Origin: Prolixibacteraceae bacterium
GTDB lineage: Bacteria; Bacteroidota; Bacteroidia; Bacteroidales; Prolixibacteraceae
Direction of reading: 5' to 3'
Assembly: GCA_007116765.1 (NCBI GenBank)
Contig: SKHV01000408.1
Location: 1 to 5,471 of the forward strand
Length of the DNA stretch: 5,471 nt
Each line of letters starts with the position of its first letter. Within the stretch, counting starts at the first letter, position 1. Below the pieces are notes generated by a model, which saw nothing but the letters and a program-made list of their open reading frames with translations, searched no databases and had not been told where the DNA came from. This document shows positions 1 through 5,471 of this stretch, in pieces. The position numbers and the translations under genes are program-made.

Positions 1-1166
1 CCGGTGTAACACCGTGGCGTACCATTACAGTAGGAGAAACCCTTAGCCCAATTGTGGAAACAACCATCATGTGGGACGTAGTGGATCCGCTTTACAAGCC
101 ATCTGTCGATTATCAGTTTGGACGTAGCACCTGGAGCTGGATTGTTTGGCAGGATCAAAGTATGAACTTCGAAGACCAGGTGAAATACGTTGATTTGGCT
201 GCTGCCCTCGATTTCGAGTTTATTTTGGTTGATGCCTGGTGGGACGCAAACCTTGGTTACGACAAAATTGAAGAACTTATCCGATATGCCCGTTCTAAAG
301 GCGTAGGCGTATTTTTATGGTACAATTCCAACGGTTCATTTAACGATGCTTTCCAGACACCAATCGATAAAATGAATACTTCGATAGCCCGCAAAAAAGA
401 AATGAGATGGATGCAGGAGGTTGGCGTAAAAGGAATTAAAGTCGATTTTCTTGGTGGCGACAAGCAAGAAACCTTGCGTTTGTACGAAGATATCATGTCA
501 GATGCCAACGACTATGGACTGATGGTAAACTTCCACGGAGCAACCCTTCCCCGTGGTTGGGAAAGAATGTACCCCAATTTTATTGGAAGCGAGGCTGTTC
601 TGGCATCCGAGATGCTTGTTTTTTCACAAGGTGTTCGCGAGAACGAAGCTTTTTTTGCAACCCTTCATCCCTTTATCCGCAACTCGGTGGCCAGCATGGA
701 ATTTGGAGGTGTGATACTGAATAAATTTATTAACAGGGGCAACGAAAGAGGCCAAAAGCGATTAACAACCGATATTTTTCAGTTGGCAACCGCTGTGCTT
801 TTTCAGAACCCGGTACAGTTTTTTGCCTTAACGCCAAATAACTTAACCGATGCCCCCGATTTTGCAATCGATTTTATGCGAAATATTCCAACATTATGGG
901 ATGAAACCCTTTATATTGACGGAACTCCAGGAAAATATAGTGTTATTGCACGCCGCAATGGTCTCAATTGGTACATAGCAGGAGTAAGTGCCGAAGAATC
1001 AGCACAAAAACTGACACTTGAATTGCCTATGATAGCTGGTAAAACGGTGAAATTATATAACGATAAAAAAGACGGGACTCCTTACATGGAAACTGTAAAA
1101 GTACCTGCGAACGGTCGTTTCACTGTAACTATCCAGCCCAGTGGTGGTTTTGTATTGACTAAGTAA
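1..1166 (+). CDS. GH97 glycosidase, retaining type, C-terminal part (5' truncated by window edge)
   Basis: Partial gene: the reading frame is open from the first complete codon at base 3, so the GTG at 54 is not a real start. The window holds about 388 codons; GH97 proteins usually have about 640-700 residues, so the N-terminal beta-sandwich is mostly missing. Its tail is seen as TPWRTI near base 12. The (beta/alpha)8 domain follows, with WSWIVWQ, LVDAWWD (225-245), GIKVDF and VNFHGATLPRGW (525-560), then a C-terminal beta-sandwich from about base 900. The Asp of KVDF (444-446) sits where retaining GH97 enzymes have the nucleophile; inverting SusB-type enzymes have Gly there. Glu codons at 591 and 609 lie 6 residues apart, as do the calcium-ligand and acid/base Glu known in the family. 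Characterised retaining members are alpha-galactosidases and beta-L-arabinopyranosidases; which applies here is not decided by sequence. The stop is 12 bp before the next gene, so co-transcription is likely. The usual MDYTP segment reads MEFGG here. Confidence 0.9.
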   Translation, partial: GVTPWRTITVGETLSPIVETTIMWDVVDPLYKPSVDYQFGRSTWSWIVWQDQSMNFEDQVKYVDLAAALDFEFILVDAWWDANLGYDKIEELIRYARSKGVGVFLWYNSNGSFNDAFQTPIDKMNTSIARKKEMRWMQEVGVKGIKVDFLGGDKQETLRLYEDIMSDANDYGLMVNFHGATLPRGWERMYPNFIGSEAVLASEMLVFSQGVRENEAFFATLHPFIRNSVASMEFGGVILNKFINRGNERGQKRLTTDIFQLATAVLFQNPVQFFALTPNNLTDAPDFAIDFMRNIPTLWDETLYIDGTPGKYSVIARRNGLNWYIAGVSAEESAQKLTLELPMIAGKTVKLYNDKKDGTPYMETVKVPANGRFTVTIQPSGGFVLTK

Positions 1167-1178
1167 GAAAAAACAGAA

Positions 1179-3041
1179 ATGGATATGTTAAAAATATTGT
1201 CCGCCATAGTGTTGTTTTTCCTTTTTTCTTGTAGTGGGGAAAAGGGTAAAGAGCTAATGGTTGACAATGTTACCATGGAAATTGCCAGCCCGTTTCCACC
1301 CAATCAGGTAACATTATCTGAGTCGTGGATAAGGGATCGTGAACAGTTAAATACCTGGTATTTAAAATCGCTCGATGCCGACAGGCTTCTTCATAATTTT
1401 CGGGAGAATGCAGGATTGCCTTCCGGTTTCCAGCCACTCGATGGTTGGGAAGCACCCTGGATCGGGCTCAAAGGGCATTTCACAGGGCATTACCTTTCTG
1501 CGATTTCTTTTTTAATTCATCAATACAACGATAGCACCTTTCTCAATCGGCTAAATTACATGGTCGATGAACTTTTAAAATGCCAGCAAGCATTTGGAAA
1601 CGGCTATCTGAGTGCATTCCCCGAAAGGGATTTCGATGTTCTCGAAATCAGGTTTGGCGGGGTTTGGGCTCCTTACTACACGTACAATAAAATTATGCAG
1701 GGCTTGCTCGATGCATATATTTATGCCGGCAACGAAACAGCGTTGGAAATGGCTATAACAATGGCAGGATATGTTGAAACACGTATGTCGAAACTCGATG
1801 ACCAATCCATTGAAAAAGTGCTGTACAGTGTTGGTGCAAACCCCATGAACGAAGCCGGAGCAATGAACGAAGTCCTTTATAAGTTGTATAAGGTAACAAA
1901 CGATCCGGCTCATTTGGCATTGGCTCAATTGTTCGACCGCGACTGGTTTCTTAAACCACTGGGCAACAACGAAAATATTTTATCGGGCTTGCATTCCAAC
2001 ACGCACATTGTACTGGTAAATGGTTTTGCCGAAGCCTATCCTGTAAACAAAGAAGAAAAATACCGCGATGCCGTGGTAAATTTCTGGGATATGCTCATCA
2101 ACCATCATATTTATGCAAACGGTTCAAGTAGCGGGCCACGTCCTAACGTTATTACACCCACTTCGCTTACCGCAGAGCATTGGGGAGTGCCCGGGCAGTT
2201 AAGCAATACCATGACAAAAGAAATTGCCGAAACCTGTGTGTCGCACAACACACAAAAGCTATCGGCAAGCCTGTTTTCGTGGACTGCCGATCCCAAGTAT
2301 GCCGATGCCTATATGAATACCTTTTACAATTCTGTAATGGCACTGCAAAGCGCTCAAACCGGAAAGTGTGTGTACCACCTTCCCCTGGGCTCGCCAAGGC
2401 AAAAGGCTTTTTTGAACGAAAACGACTTCCGTTGTTGCAACGGGTCTTCAATCGAAGCTTATGCAAAGCTCAATTCGGCTATATATTTCCACAACCATTC
2501 AACCTTGTGGGTTAACATGTATATCCCTTCGAAGCTTAACTGGGCCGATAAGGGAATTGTTGTAGAACAAACCGGTAATTTTCCTGAAAATCCGGAAGTT
2601 GAATTTACTGTTTCTACAATGAATAGCTCTGAATTTGAACTCATGCTTTTTATACCTTCATGGGCCAAAAGGGTTGAAGTTTTTGTAAACGGCGAAAAGC
2701 AAAAGCTTAAAACCAAACCTGAATCATTTTTGGGTTTAAAACGAAAGTGGGAAAACAACGATAAAGTCAACCTGGTTTTTGAATACGATTTCCATCTCAA
2801 AACCATGCCCGACGATGAAAATGTGTTCGCTCTTTTTTACGGGCCTATGCTCTTAGCTTTTGAAAGCGGTTCGGAATTGATACTTAAAGGCAATCATGAA
2901 AGCGTTTTAAGTAAGCTTTCAACGGGAGAAAAGAATGGTATTTTCCATCTAAAAAACAATGGTTCAACTTATACACTGCGCCCATTATTCAACATTGAAA
3001 ATGAAATGTATGGAGTGTATGCAACAATTAGGAATTATTAA
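1179..3041 (+). CDS. DUF1680 glycosidase lipoprotein (GH127/GH146 type, probable beta-L-arabinofuranosidase)
   Basis: Complete 620-residue protein, near the length of the family reference HypBA1. A hydrophobic N-terminus ends in LFSC, giving a lipobox with Cys18, so it is probably a membrane-anchored lipoprotein in the periplasm or on the outer membrane. The (alpha/alpha)6 catalytic domain shows LLHNFRENAGL (70-80), LKGHFTGHYLSA (97-108) and WAPYYTYNKIMQGLLDAY (163-180). The zinc and catalytic residues of the family are visible: Glu351 and Cys353 in ETC, and the Cys419-Cys420 pair, of which the first is the expected nucleophile by analogy with HypBA1 (Cys417, Cys418). Glu333 in AEHW is the best candidate acid/base. 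The ETCVSHN and CCNGSSIEAYAK context looks closer to GH146 than to GH127. A C-terminal beta-sandwich (about 455-620) completes the protein. ATG codons at 1179 and 1185 both fit; neither has a clear ribosome binding site. GH127 also includes an aceric-acid hydrolase, so the substrate remains open. Confidence 0.88.
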   Translation: MDMLKILSAIVLFFLFSCSGEKGKELMVDNVTMEIASPFPPNQVTLSESWIRDREQLNTWYLKSLDADRLLHNFRENAGLPSGFQPLDGWEAPWIGLKGHFTGHYLSAISFLIHQYNDSTFLNRLNYMVDELLKCQQAFGNGYLSAFPERDFDVLEIRFGGVWAPYYTYNKIMQGLLDAYIYAGNETALEMAITMAGYVETRMSKLDDQSIEKVLYSVGANPMNEAGAMNEVLYKLYKVTNDPAHLALAQLFDRDWFLKPLGNNENILSGLHSNTHIVLVNGFAEAYPVNKEEKYRDAVVNFWDMLINHHIYANGSSSGPRPNVITPTSLTAEHWGVPGQLSNTMTKEIAETCVSHNTQKLSASLFSWTADPKYADAYMNTFYNSVMALQSAQTGKCVYHLPLGSPRQKAFLNENDFRCCNGSSIEAYAKLNSAIYFHNHSTLWVNMYIPSKLNWADKGIVVEQTGNFPENPEVEFTVSTMNSSEFELMLFIPSWAKRVEVFVNGEKQKLKTKPESFLGLKRKWENNDKVNLVFEYDFHLKTMPDDENVFALFYGPMLLAFESGSELILKGNHESVLSKLSTGEKNGIFHLKNNGSTYTLRPLFNIENEMYGVYATIRNY

Positions 3042-3074
3042 TATCTATATAATTGGTAACTTAAAATATTTGAA

Positions 3075-4466
3075 ATGAGGAAGATTAAAGCTTTATTGTT
3101 ATTTGCAGCAATTGCATTGTTTTTCGGTGCTAAATCGCAAAACCCCATAGTTCAAACCATGTATACGGCCGATCCGGCTCCCATGGTTTATAACGATACC
3201 TTGTTTGTTTATACCACCCACGACGAGCAAACTACTTCAAATTTTTTCACCATGTACGACTGGCAGTTATTTTCAACAACCGATATGGTAAACTGGACTG
3301 CCCATGGAACTGTGGCATCGTTGGAAAGCTTTGAATGGTCTGATGTGAAAAACGGCGCCTGGGCTCCGCAAGCTATAGAACGTAACGGCAAATTTTACCT
3401 GTATTGCCCTATTCATGGTGATGGGGTAGGTGTTTTGGTTGCCGACAGCCCTTATGGTCCCTTTATAGATCCCGTGGGAAACAGACTGGTGGAAGGCGAC
3501 CGTGTGTGGGACGATATTGACCCGACGGTGTTTATTGACGATGATGCCCGCCTGCCGGACGGGCAGGGCCAGGCTTATTTGTATTGGGGGAATCCCAATC
3601 TTTACTACGTAAAACTGAACGAGGACATGGTTTCGTTCGACCGCAGTATTGGTAATAACGGCGTAGTTGCGGTAGAAATGACCCCCGAAGCTTTTGGGCA
3701 TAGGGAAACGCCCCACGAGCGTTACAAAACCAACTATGAAGAAGCGCCCTGGTTGTATAAGCGTGGCGATATTTACTACATGATTTTTGCTGCAATAGGA
3801 ATACCCGAATACATCGCTTATTCAACAGCTCCTTCACCCACCGGTCCTTGGACTTATCAGGGAATTATTATGGGCAGACACCCGGGACTTGCATTTACAA
3901 ATCACCCTGGTGTGGTCGATTACAAAGGCAACACATATTTCTTTTATCACAGTGAAGAACTGCCCGGTGGTGGTGGGTTTAACCGCTCTGTTTGTGTCGA
4001 ACAATTTGAGTTCAACCCCGATGGCACTTTTCCAACCATTGTCCCAACCCGCGAAGGCATAACACAAAGCCTTTCTAATTTGAATCCTTACACAAGGGTC
4101 GAGGCTGAAACCATAGCATGGTCCGAAGGAGTAAAAGCTTCAACCGACAGCCAAACCGGGATGTATATAAGCGATATAAGCAACGGCGATTATATAAAAG
4201 TCCGAAGCGTCGATTTTCGTCGTGGAGCCAGAAACTTTGAAGCATCTGTTGCTTCAGCTTCATCAGGTGGCAGCATTGAGATACGTTTGGGTAGTGCCGA
4301 TGGCGATTTGCTGGGAGTTTGCAAAGTTGAGAACACCGGTGGCTGGCAAAATTGGTCGCTTGAATCGTGCAAAGTAAAAAGAGTAAGGGGAGTACACGAT
4401 TTGTACTTTGTTTTTAAAGGCGATGACAAAGTTTTGTTTAATTTCGACTGGTGGAAATTTAGATAA
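3075..4466 (+). CDS. GH43 glycosidase with C-terminal CBM6 (alpha-L-arabinofuranosidase or beta-xylosidase type)
   Basis: Complete 463-residue secreted enzyme. A Sec signal peptide (residues 1-21) ends in GAKS before Gln22, with no lipobox Cys. The five-bladed propeller of GH43 covers about 25-330. Its three catalytic acids are visible: Asp33 in TADPAPMVYND (general base), Asp149 in DDIDPTVF (pKa modulator) and Glu223 in YEEAPWLYKRG (general acid). WAPQAIERNGKFYLY and NHPGVVDYKG are further family landmarks. A CBM6 module follows (about 338-463), with YTRVEAE, GDYIKVRSVDF, GGWQNW and the usual ending LFNFDWWKF, so the C-terminus is complete. CBM6 commonly binds xylan or related chains, and GH43-CBM6 proteins often remove arabinose from arabinoxylan; the exact specificity is inferred. 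The start lies 33 bp after the previous stop, consistent with one operon. Oddity: residues 158-164 (ARLPDGQ) look like an in-frame insertion coded by a GC-rich palindrome, between Asp149 and the YLYWGN strand. Confidence 0.9.
   Translation: MRKIKALLLFAAIALFFGAKSQNPIVQTMYTADPAPMVYNDTLFVYTTHDEQTTSNFFTMYDWQLFSTTDMVNWTAHGTVASLESFEWSDVKNGAWAPQAIERNGKFYLYCPIHGDGVGVLVADSPYGPFIDPVGNRLVEGDRVWDDIDPTVFIDDDARLPDGQGQAYLYWGNPNLYYVKLNEDMVSFDRSIGNNGVVAVEMTPEAFGHRETPHERYKTNYEEAPWLYKRGDIYYMIFAAIGIPEYIAYSTAPSPTGPWTYQGIIMGRHPGLAFTNHPGVVDYKGNTYFFYHSEELPGGGGFNRSVCVEQFEFNPDGTFPTIVPTREGITQSLSNLNPYTRVEAETIAWSEGVKASTDSQTGMYISDISNGDYIKVRSVDFRRGARNFEASVASASSGGSIEIRLGSADGDLLGVCKVENTGGWQNWSLESCKVKRVRGVHDLYFVFKGDDKVLFNFDWWKFR
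3551..3567. repeat. GC-rich palindrome inserted in the GH43 coding sequence
   Basis: Two perfect 6-bp arms, CCTGCC (3551-3556) and GGCAGG (3562-3567), flank a 5-base loop GGACG. The element is translated in frame as part of ARLPDGQ. GH43 relatives, from memory, read IDDDGQAYLYWGN at this point, so removing 21 bp (about 3546-3566) would restore the family pattern exactly. The local GC content is far above that of the surrounding gene. Whether it is a dispersed repeat of this genome cannot be seen in one window. Confidence 0.6.
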
Positions 4467-4467
4467 T

Positions 4468-4635
4468 TGGGGTGCTTTCAATCCTTTTATACGCATGTAT
4501 GGCTACATGAGCAAAACAAAAACATGTAAATACGGCGATAAAGATGAAGGCATCATGTGCAAAATGTTGCACCTCCGCTATCGACTTCTTCCATAAATAT
4601 ATTCTGAAGCATTGTAGGTTATCAGAAAGGGCTCG
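4468..4635 (+). pseudogene. Remnant of a GH31 alpha-glycosidase gene
   Basis: Read in the frame of base 4468, this stretch gives WGAFNPFIRMYGY (4468-4506), KYGDKDEGI (4528-4554), then LRYRLLP (4573-4593), a TAA stop, IYSEAL (4597-4614), a TAG stop and VIRKGS (4618-4635). GH31 enzymes carry, in this order and at about this spacing, a GAFNPxFRxHGY segment, an EPWxYG segment and the landmark LRYRLLPYIYS. The TAA stands exactly where the Tyr of LPYIYS is expected. Other family-typical residues are also changed: HG has become YG, and EPW has become KTC (4519-4527). Only about 55 of the 650 or more codons of such a gene remain, with no start, no catalytic Asp region and two stops, so it cannot make an enzyme. 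It begins one base after the GH43 stop codon, which suggests a deletion joined it there. The substrate of the lost enzyme (alpha-xyloside, alpha-glucoside or alpha-galactoside) cannot be told. Confidence 0.75.
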
Positions 4636-4699
4636 CCCCGGGGATGTCTGCCAAGAAGGATTGTAATTATGGTTTTATGTTTTTCAGCATGTTTTTTCA

Positions 4700-4729
4700 A
4701 TGCAAAGCATATCGCAAAGCTTTGCGGTA
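4700..4729. promoter_or_regulatory. Operator-like palindrome with an adjacent small inverted repeat
   Basis: CGCAAAGCTTTGCG (4713-4726) is a perfect 14-bp palindrome without a loop. Just before it, ATGC-AAA-GCAT (4700-4710) forms a second small inverted repeat, and GCAAAGC occurs twice with starts 12 bp apart (4702 and 4714), close to one helical turn. The site lies about 25-50 bp upstream of the candidate promoter of the dehydrogenase gene, which fits binding of a dimeric regulator. The lack of loop and T-run argues against a terminator. The regulator is unknown. Confidence 0.4.
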
Positions 4730-4748
4730 AATTGTTTGAAAATATCAT

Positions 4749-4778
4749 TTTGAACTACCTGGAAATGATATATATTTG
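4749..4778 (+). promoter_or_regulatory. Candidate Bacteroidota promoter of the dehydrogenase gene
   Basis: TATATTTG at 4771-4778 matches the TAnnTTTG -7 box of Bacteroidota exactly, and TTTG at 4749-4752 matches the -33 box, with 18 bp between them, slightly shorter than usual. Transcription would begin near 4782-4785, giving a leader of about 30 bases before the ATG at 4814. Such boxes occur by chance in AT-rich DNA, but position and spacing fit well. Confidence 0.45.
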
Positions 4779-4813
4779 AAGCAACAATAGTTAAAACCTG
4801 TTTGTACTTATAA

Positions 4814-5471
4814 ATGAAGAAATCAGTCTTAACCGGAATCAACCATATAGAAATAGAAGATGCTCCGCTCCCGGCTATTGAGAACGGTACCGATGTGCTC
4901 ATCCGCATGAAAGTGGTGGGGCTTTGTGGTTCCGATATCCATTATTACCGCACCGGGCGTATCGGTTCGCAGGTGGTGGAATACCCTTTTACCGTGGGGC
5001 ACGAAGGCGCAGGTATTGTCGAGGCAGTGGGCAGTGCGGTAAGTTCGGTTAAGCTGGGCGACAGGGTTGCCATTGAGCCATCGATTGCTTGCGGGCACTG
5101 CGATCAGTGTTTGGCAGGCAGGCCGCACACTTGTCGCAACAACCTGTTTTTAGGCTGCCCGGGACAAATTGAAGGCAACCTGGCCGAATACCTTGTTATG
5201 CCCGAAAGCCAATGCGTGCTGCTAGCCGATAATCAAAGCATCGACGACGGGGCAACTTCTGAACCGCTGGCAATTGGTTTGTACGCAATAAAGCAAGCTC
5301 GCCTCGAAGGGCACGAAAGTATTGGAATAATTGGGTTTGGCCCAATTGGCATGAGCGTTTTCCAGATGGCACTTGCCCATGGGTTCAGTAATATTTACGT
5401 GTCGGAAAAAATACCCGAGCGCGGTAATATGGCTCAAAAGCTGGGGGCTAAATGGGTGGGAAATCCGCTTA
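4814..5471 (+). CDS. Zinc-dependent medium-chain alcohol/polyol dehydrogenase (sorbitol/threonine dehydrogenase type), N-terminal part
   Basis: The frame runs open from ATG at 4814 to the right edge (219 codons); family members usually have about 340-350 residues, so roughly the last third is missing. The GroES-like domain carries the catalytic-zinc ligands Cys38 (GLCGSDIHYYR), His63-Glu64 (GHEGAGIVEAVG) and Glu150 (SEPLAIGLYA), and a structural-zinc lobe with Cys93, Cys96, Cys99 and Cys107. The Rossmann fold begins near residue 168 with GFGPIG (174-179); Glu198 after the second strand suggests NAD rather than NADP. The likely reaction is NAD-dependent oxidation of a secondary alcohol in a sugar alcohol, sugar or amino acid such as threonine, in the cytoplasm (no signal peptide). 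L-iditol/sorbitol-type is the closest feel, but the substrate cannot be fixed. No Shine-Dalgarno is seen; the start is chosen by the conserved N-terminus. Local base composition is visibly richer in GC than in the hydrolase genes. Confidence 0.9.
   Translation, partial: MKKSVLTGINHIEIEDAPLPAIENGTDVLIRMKVVGLCGSDIHYYRTGRIGSQVVEYPFTVGHEGAGIVEAVGSAVSSVKLGDRVAIEPSIACGHCDQCLAGRPHTCRNNLFLGCPGQIEGNLAEYLVMPESQCVLLADNQSIDDGATSEPLAIGLYAIKQARLEGHESIGIIGFGPIGMSVFQMALAHGFSNIYVSEKIPERGNMAQKLGAKWVGNPL

Larger units (their letters stand above)
4467..4813. other. Intergenic stretch between the GH43 gene and the dehydrogenase gene
   Basis: No intact gene is seen on either strand in these 347 bases. The first half (to about 4635) is a decayed GH31 fragment. 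Bases 4636-4699 show no recognisable protein match; they hold a CCCCGGGG palindrome (4636-4643) and T-rich runs without a convincing terminator stem. From 4700 on it looks regulatory: two adjacent inverted repeats, then a promoter-like pair of boxes before the dehydrogenase start. Confidence 0.7.

Noticed and set aside
54..56. GTG at 54 as the start of the GH97 gene
   Set aside because: The frame is open to the window edge, and the codons before it already match GH97 (TPWRTI), so the true start is outside the window.
2180..2515. A 111-codon + strand frame inside the DUF1680 gene
   Set aside because: It lies wholly inside a well-supported gene in another frame and has no recognisable domain; it is a shadow.
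3061..3074. AATATTTG just before the GH43 start as a promoter -7 box
   Set aside because: It ends 2 bases before the ATG, leaving no room for a leader, and lacks the leading T of TAnnTTTG; an operon with the upstream gene explains transcription better.
3273..3837. Long antisense frames across the GH43 gene (147 and 101 codons)
   Set aside because: They are reverse-strand shadows of the catalytic domain. The PARPAGG-like peptide in one of them is just the palindrome read backwards.
4408..4596. A 62-codon open frame overlapping the end of the GH43 gene
   Set aside because: Its first 20 codons are only the out-of-frame end of CBM6, and the rest is the GH31 relic up to its internal stop. It is not a real small gene.
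4629..4643. GGGCTCGCCC hairpin and CCCCGGGG as an intrinsic terminator
   Set aside because: The stem is short, the loop is tight and no T-run follows; the bases at its start also belong to the GH31 relic frame.

Overview
The window reads as part of a carbohydrate-degradation locus of a Bacteroidota bacterium. This is inferred from AT-leaning coding sequence, glycoside hydrolase families typical of that phylum (GH97, DUF1680, GH43 with CBM6), a lipoprotein signal and a Sec signal on neighbouring enzymes, near absence of Shine-Dalgarno sequences, and one good match to the TTTG / TAnnTTTG promoter type of the phylum. Species cannot be told from the sequence.

Layout, all on the + strand: (1) 1-1166, the C-terminal part of a GH97 glycosidase of the retaining type, open at the left edge. 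(2) 1179-3041, a complete lipoprotein of the DUF1680 superfamily (GH127/GH146, beta-L-arabinofuranosidase type) with its Cys/Glu metal and catalytic residues intact. (3) 3075-4466, a complete secreted GH43 enzyme with a C-terminal CBM6. A GC-rich palindrome appears to have been inserted in frame into a conserved loop of its catalytic domain. (4) 4467-4813, an intergenic stretch that begins with a decayed GH31 fragment (internal TAA and TAG) and ends with a palindromic operator-like site and a candidate promoter. (5) 4814 to the right edge, the first 219 codons of a zinc-dependent medium-chain dehydrogenase of the sorbitol/threonine dehydrogenase type.

Gaps of 12 and 33 bp suggest that the first three genes are one transcript. 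Together they point to removal of arabinose-type or galactose-type side groups from a plant polysaccharide: GH97 (alpha-galactosidase or beta-L-arabinopyranosidase), DUF1680 (beta-L-arabinofuranosidase) and GH43-CBM6 (alpha-L-arabinofuranosidase or beta-xylosidase). The GH31 relic suggests that the cluster once had a further alpha-glycosidase. The dehydrogenase probably has its own promoter and could act on a released sugar or polyol, but this is inference.

No RNA gene, CRISPR array, insertion sequence or wholly new system was found. The two least ordinary items are the in-frame palindrome inside the GH43 gene and the GH31 relic directly after it.
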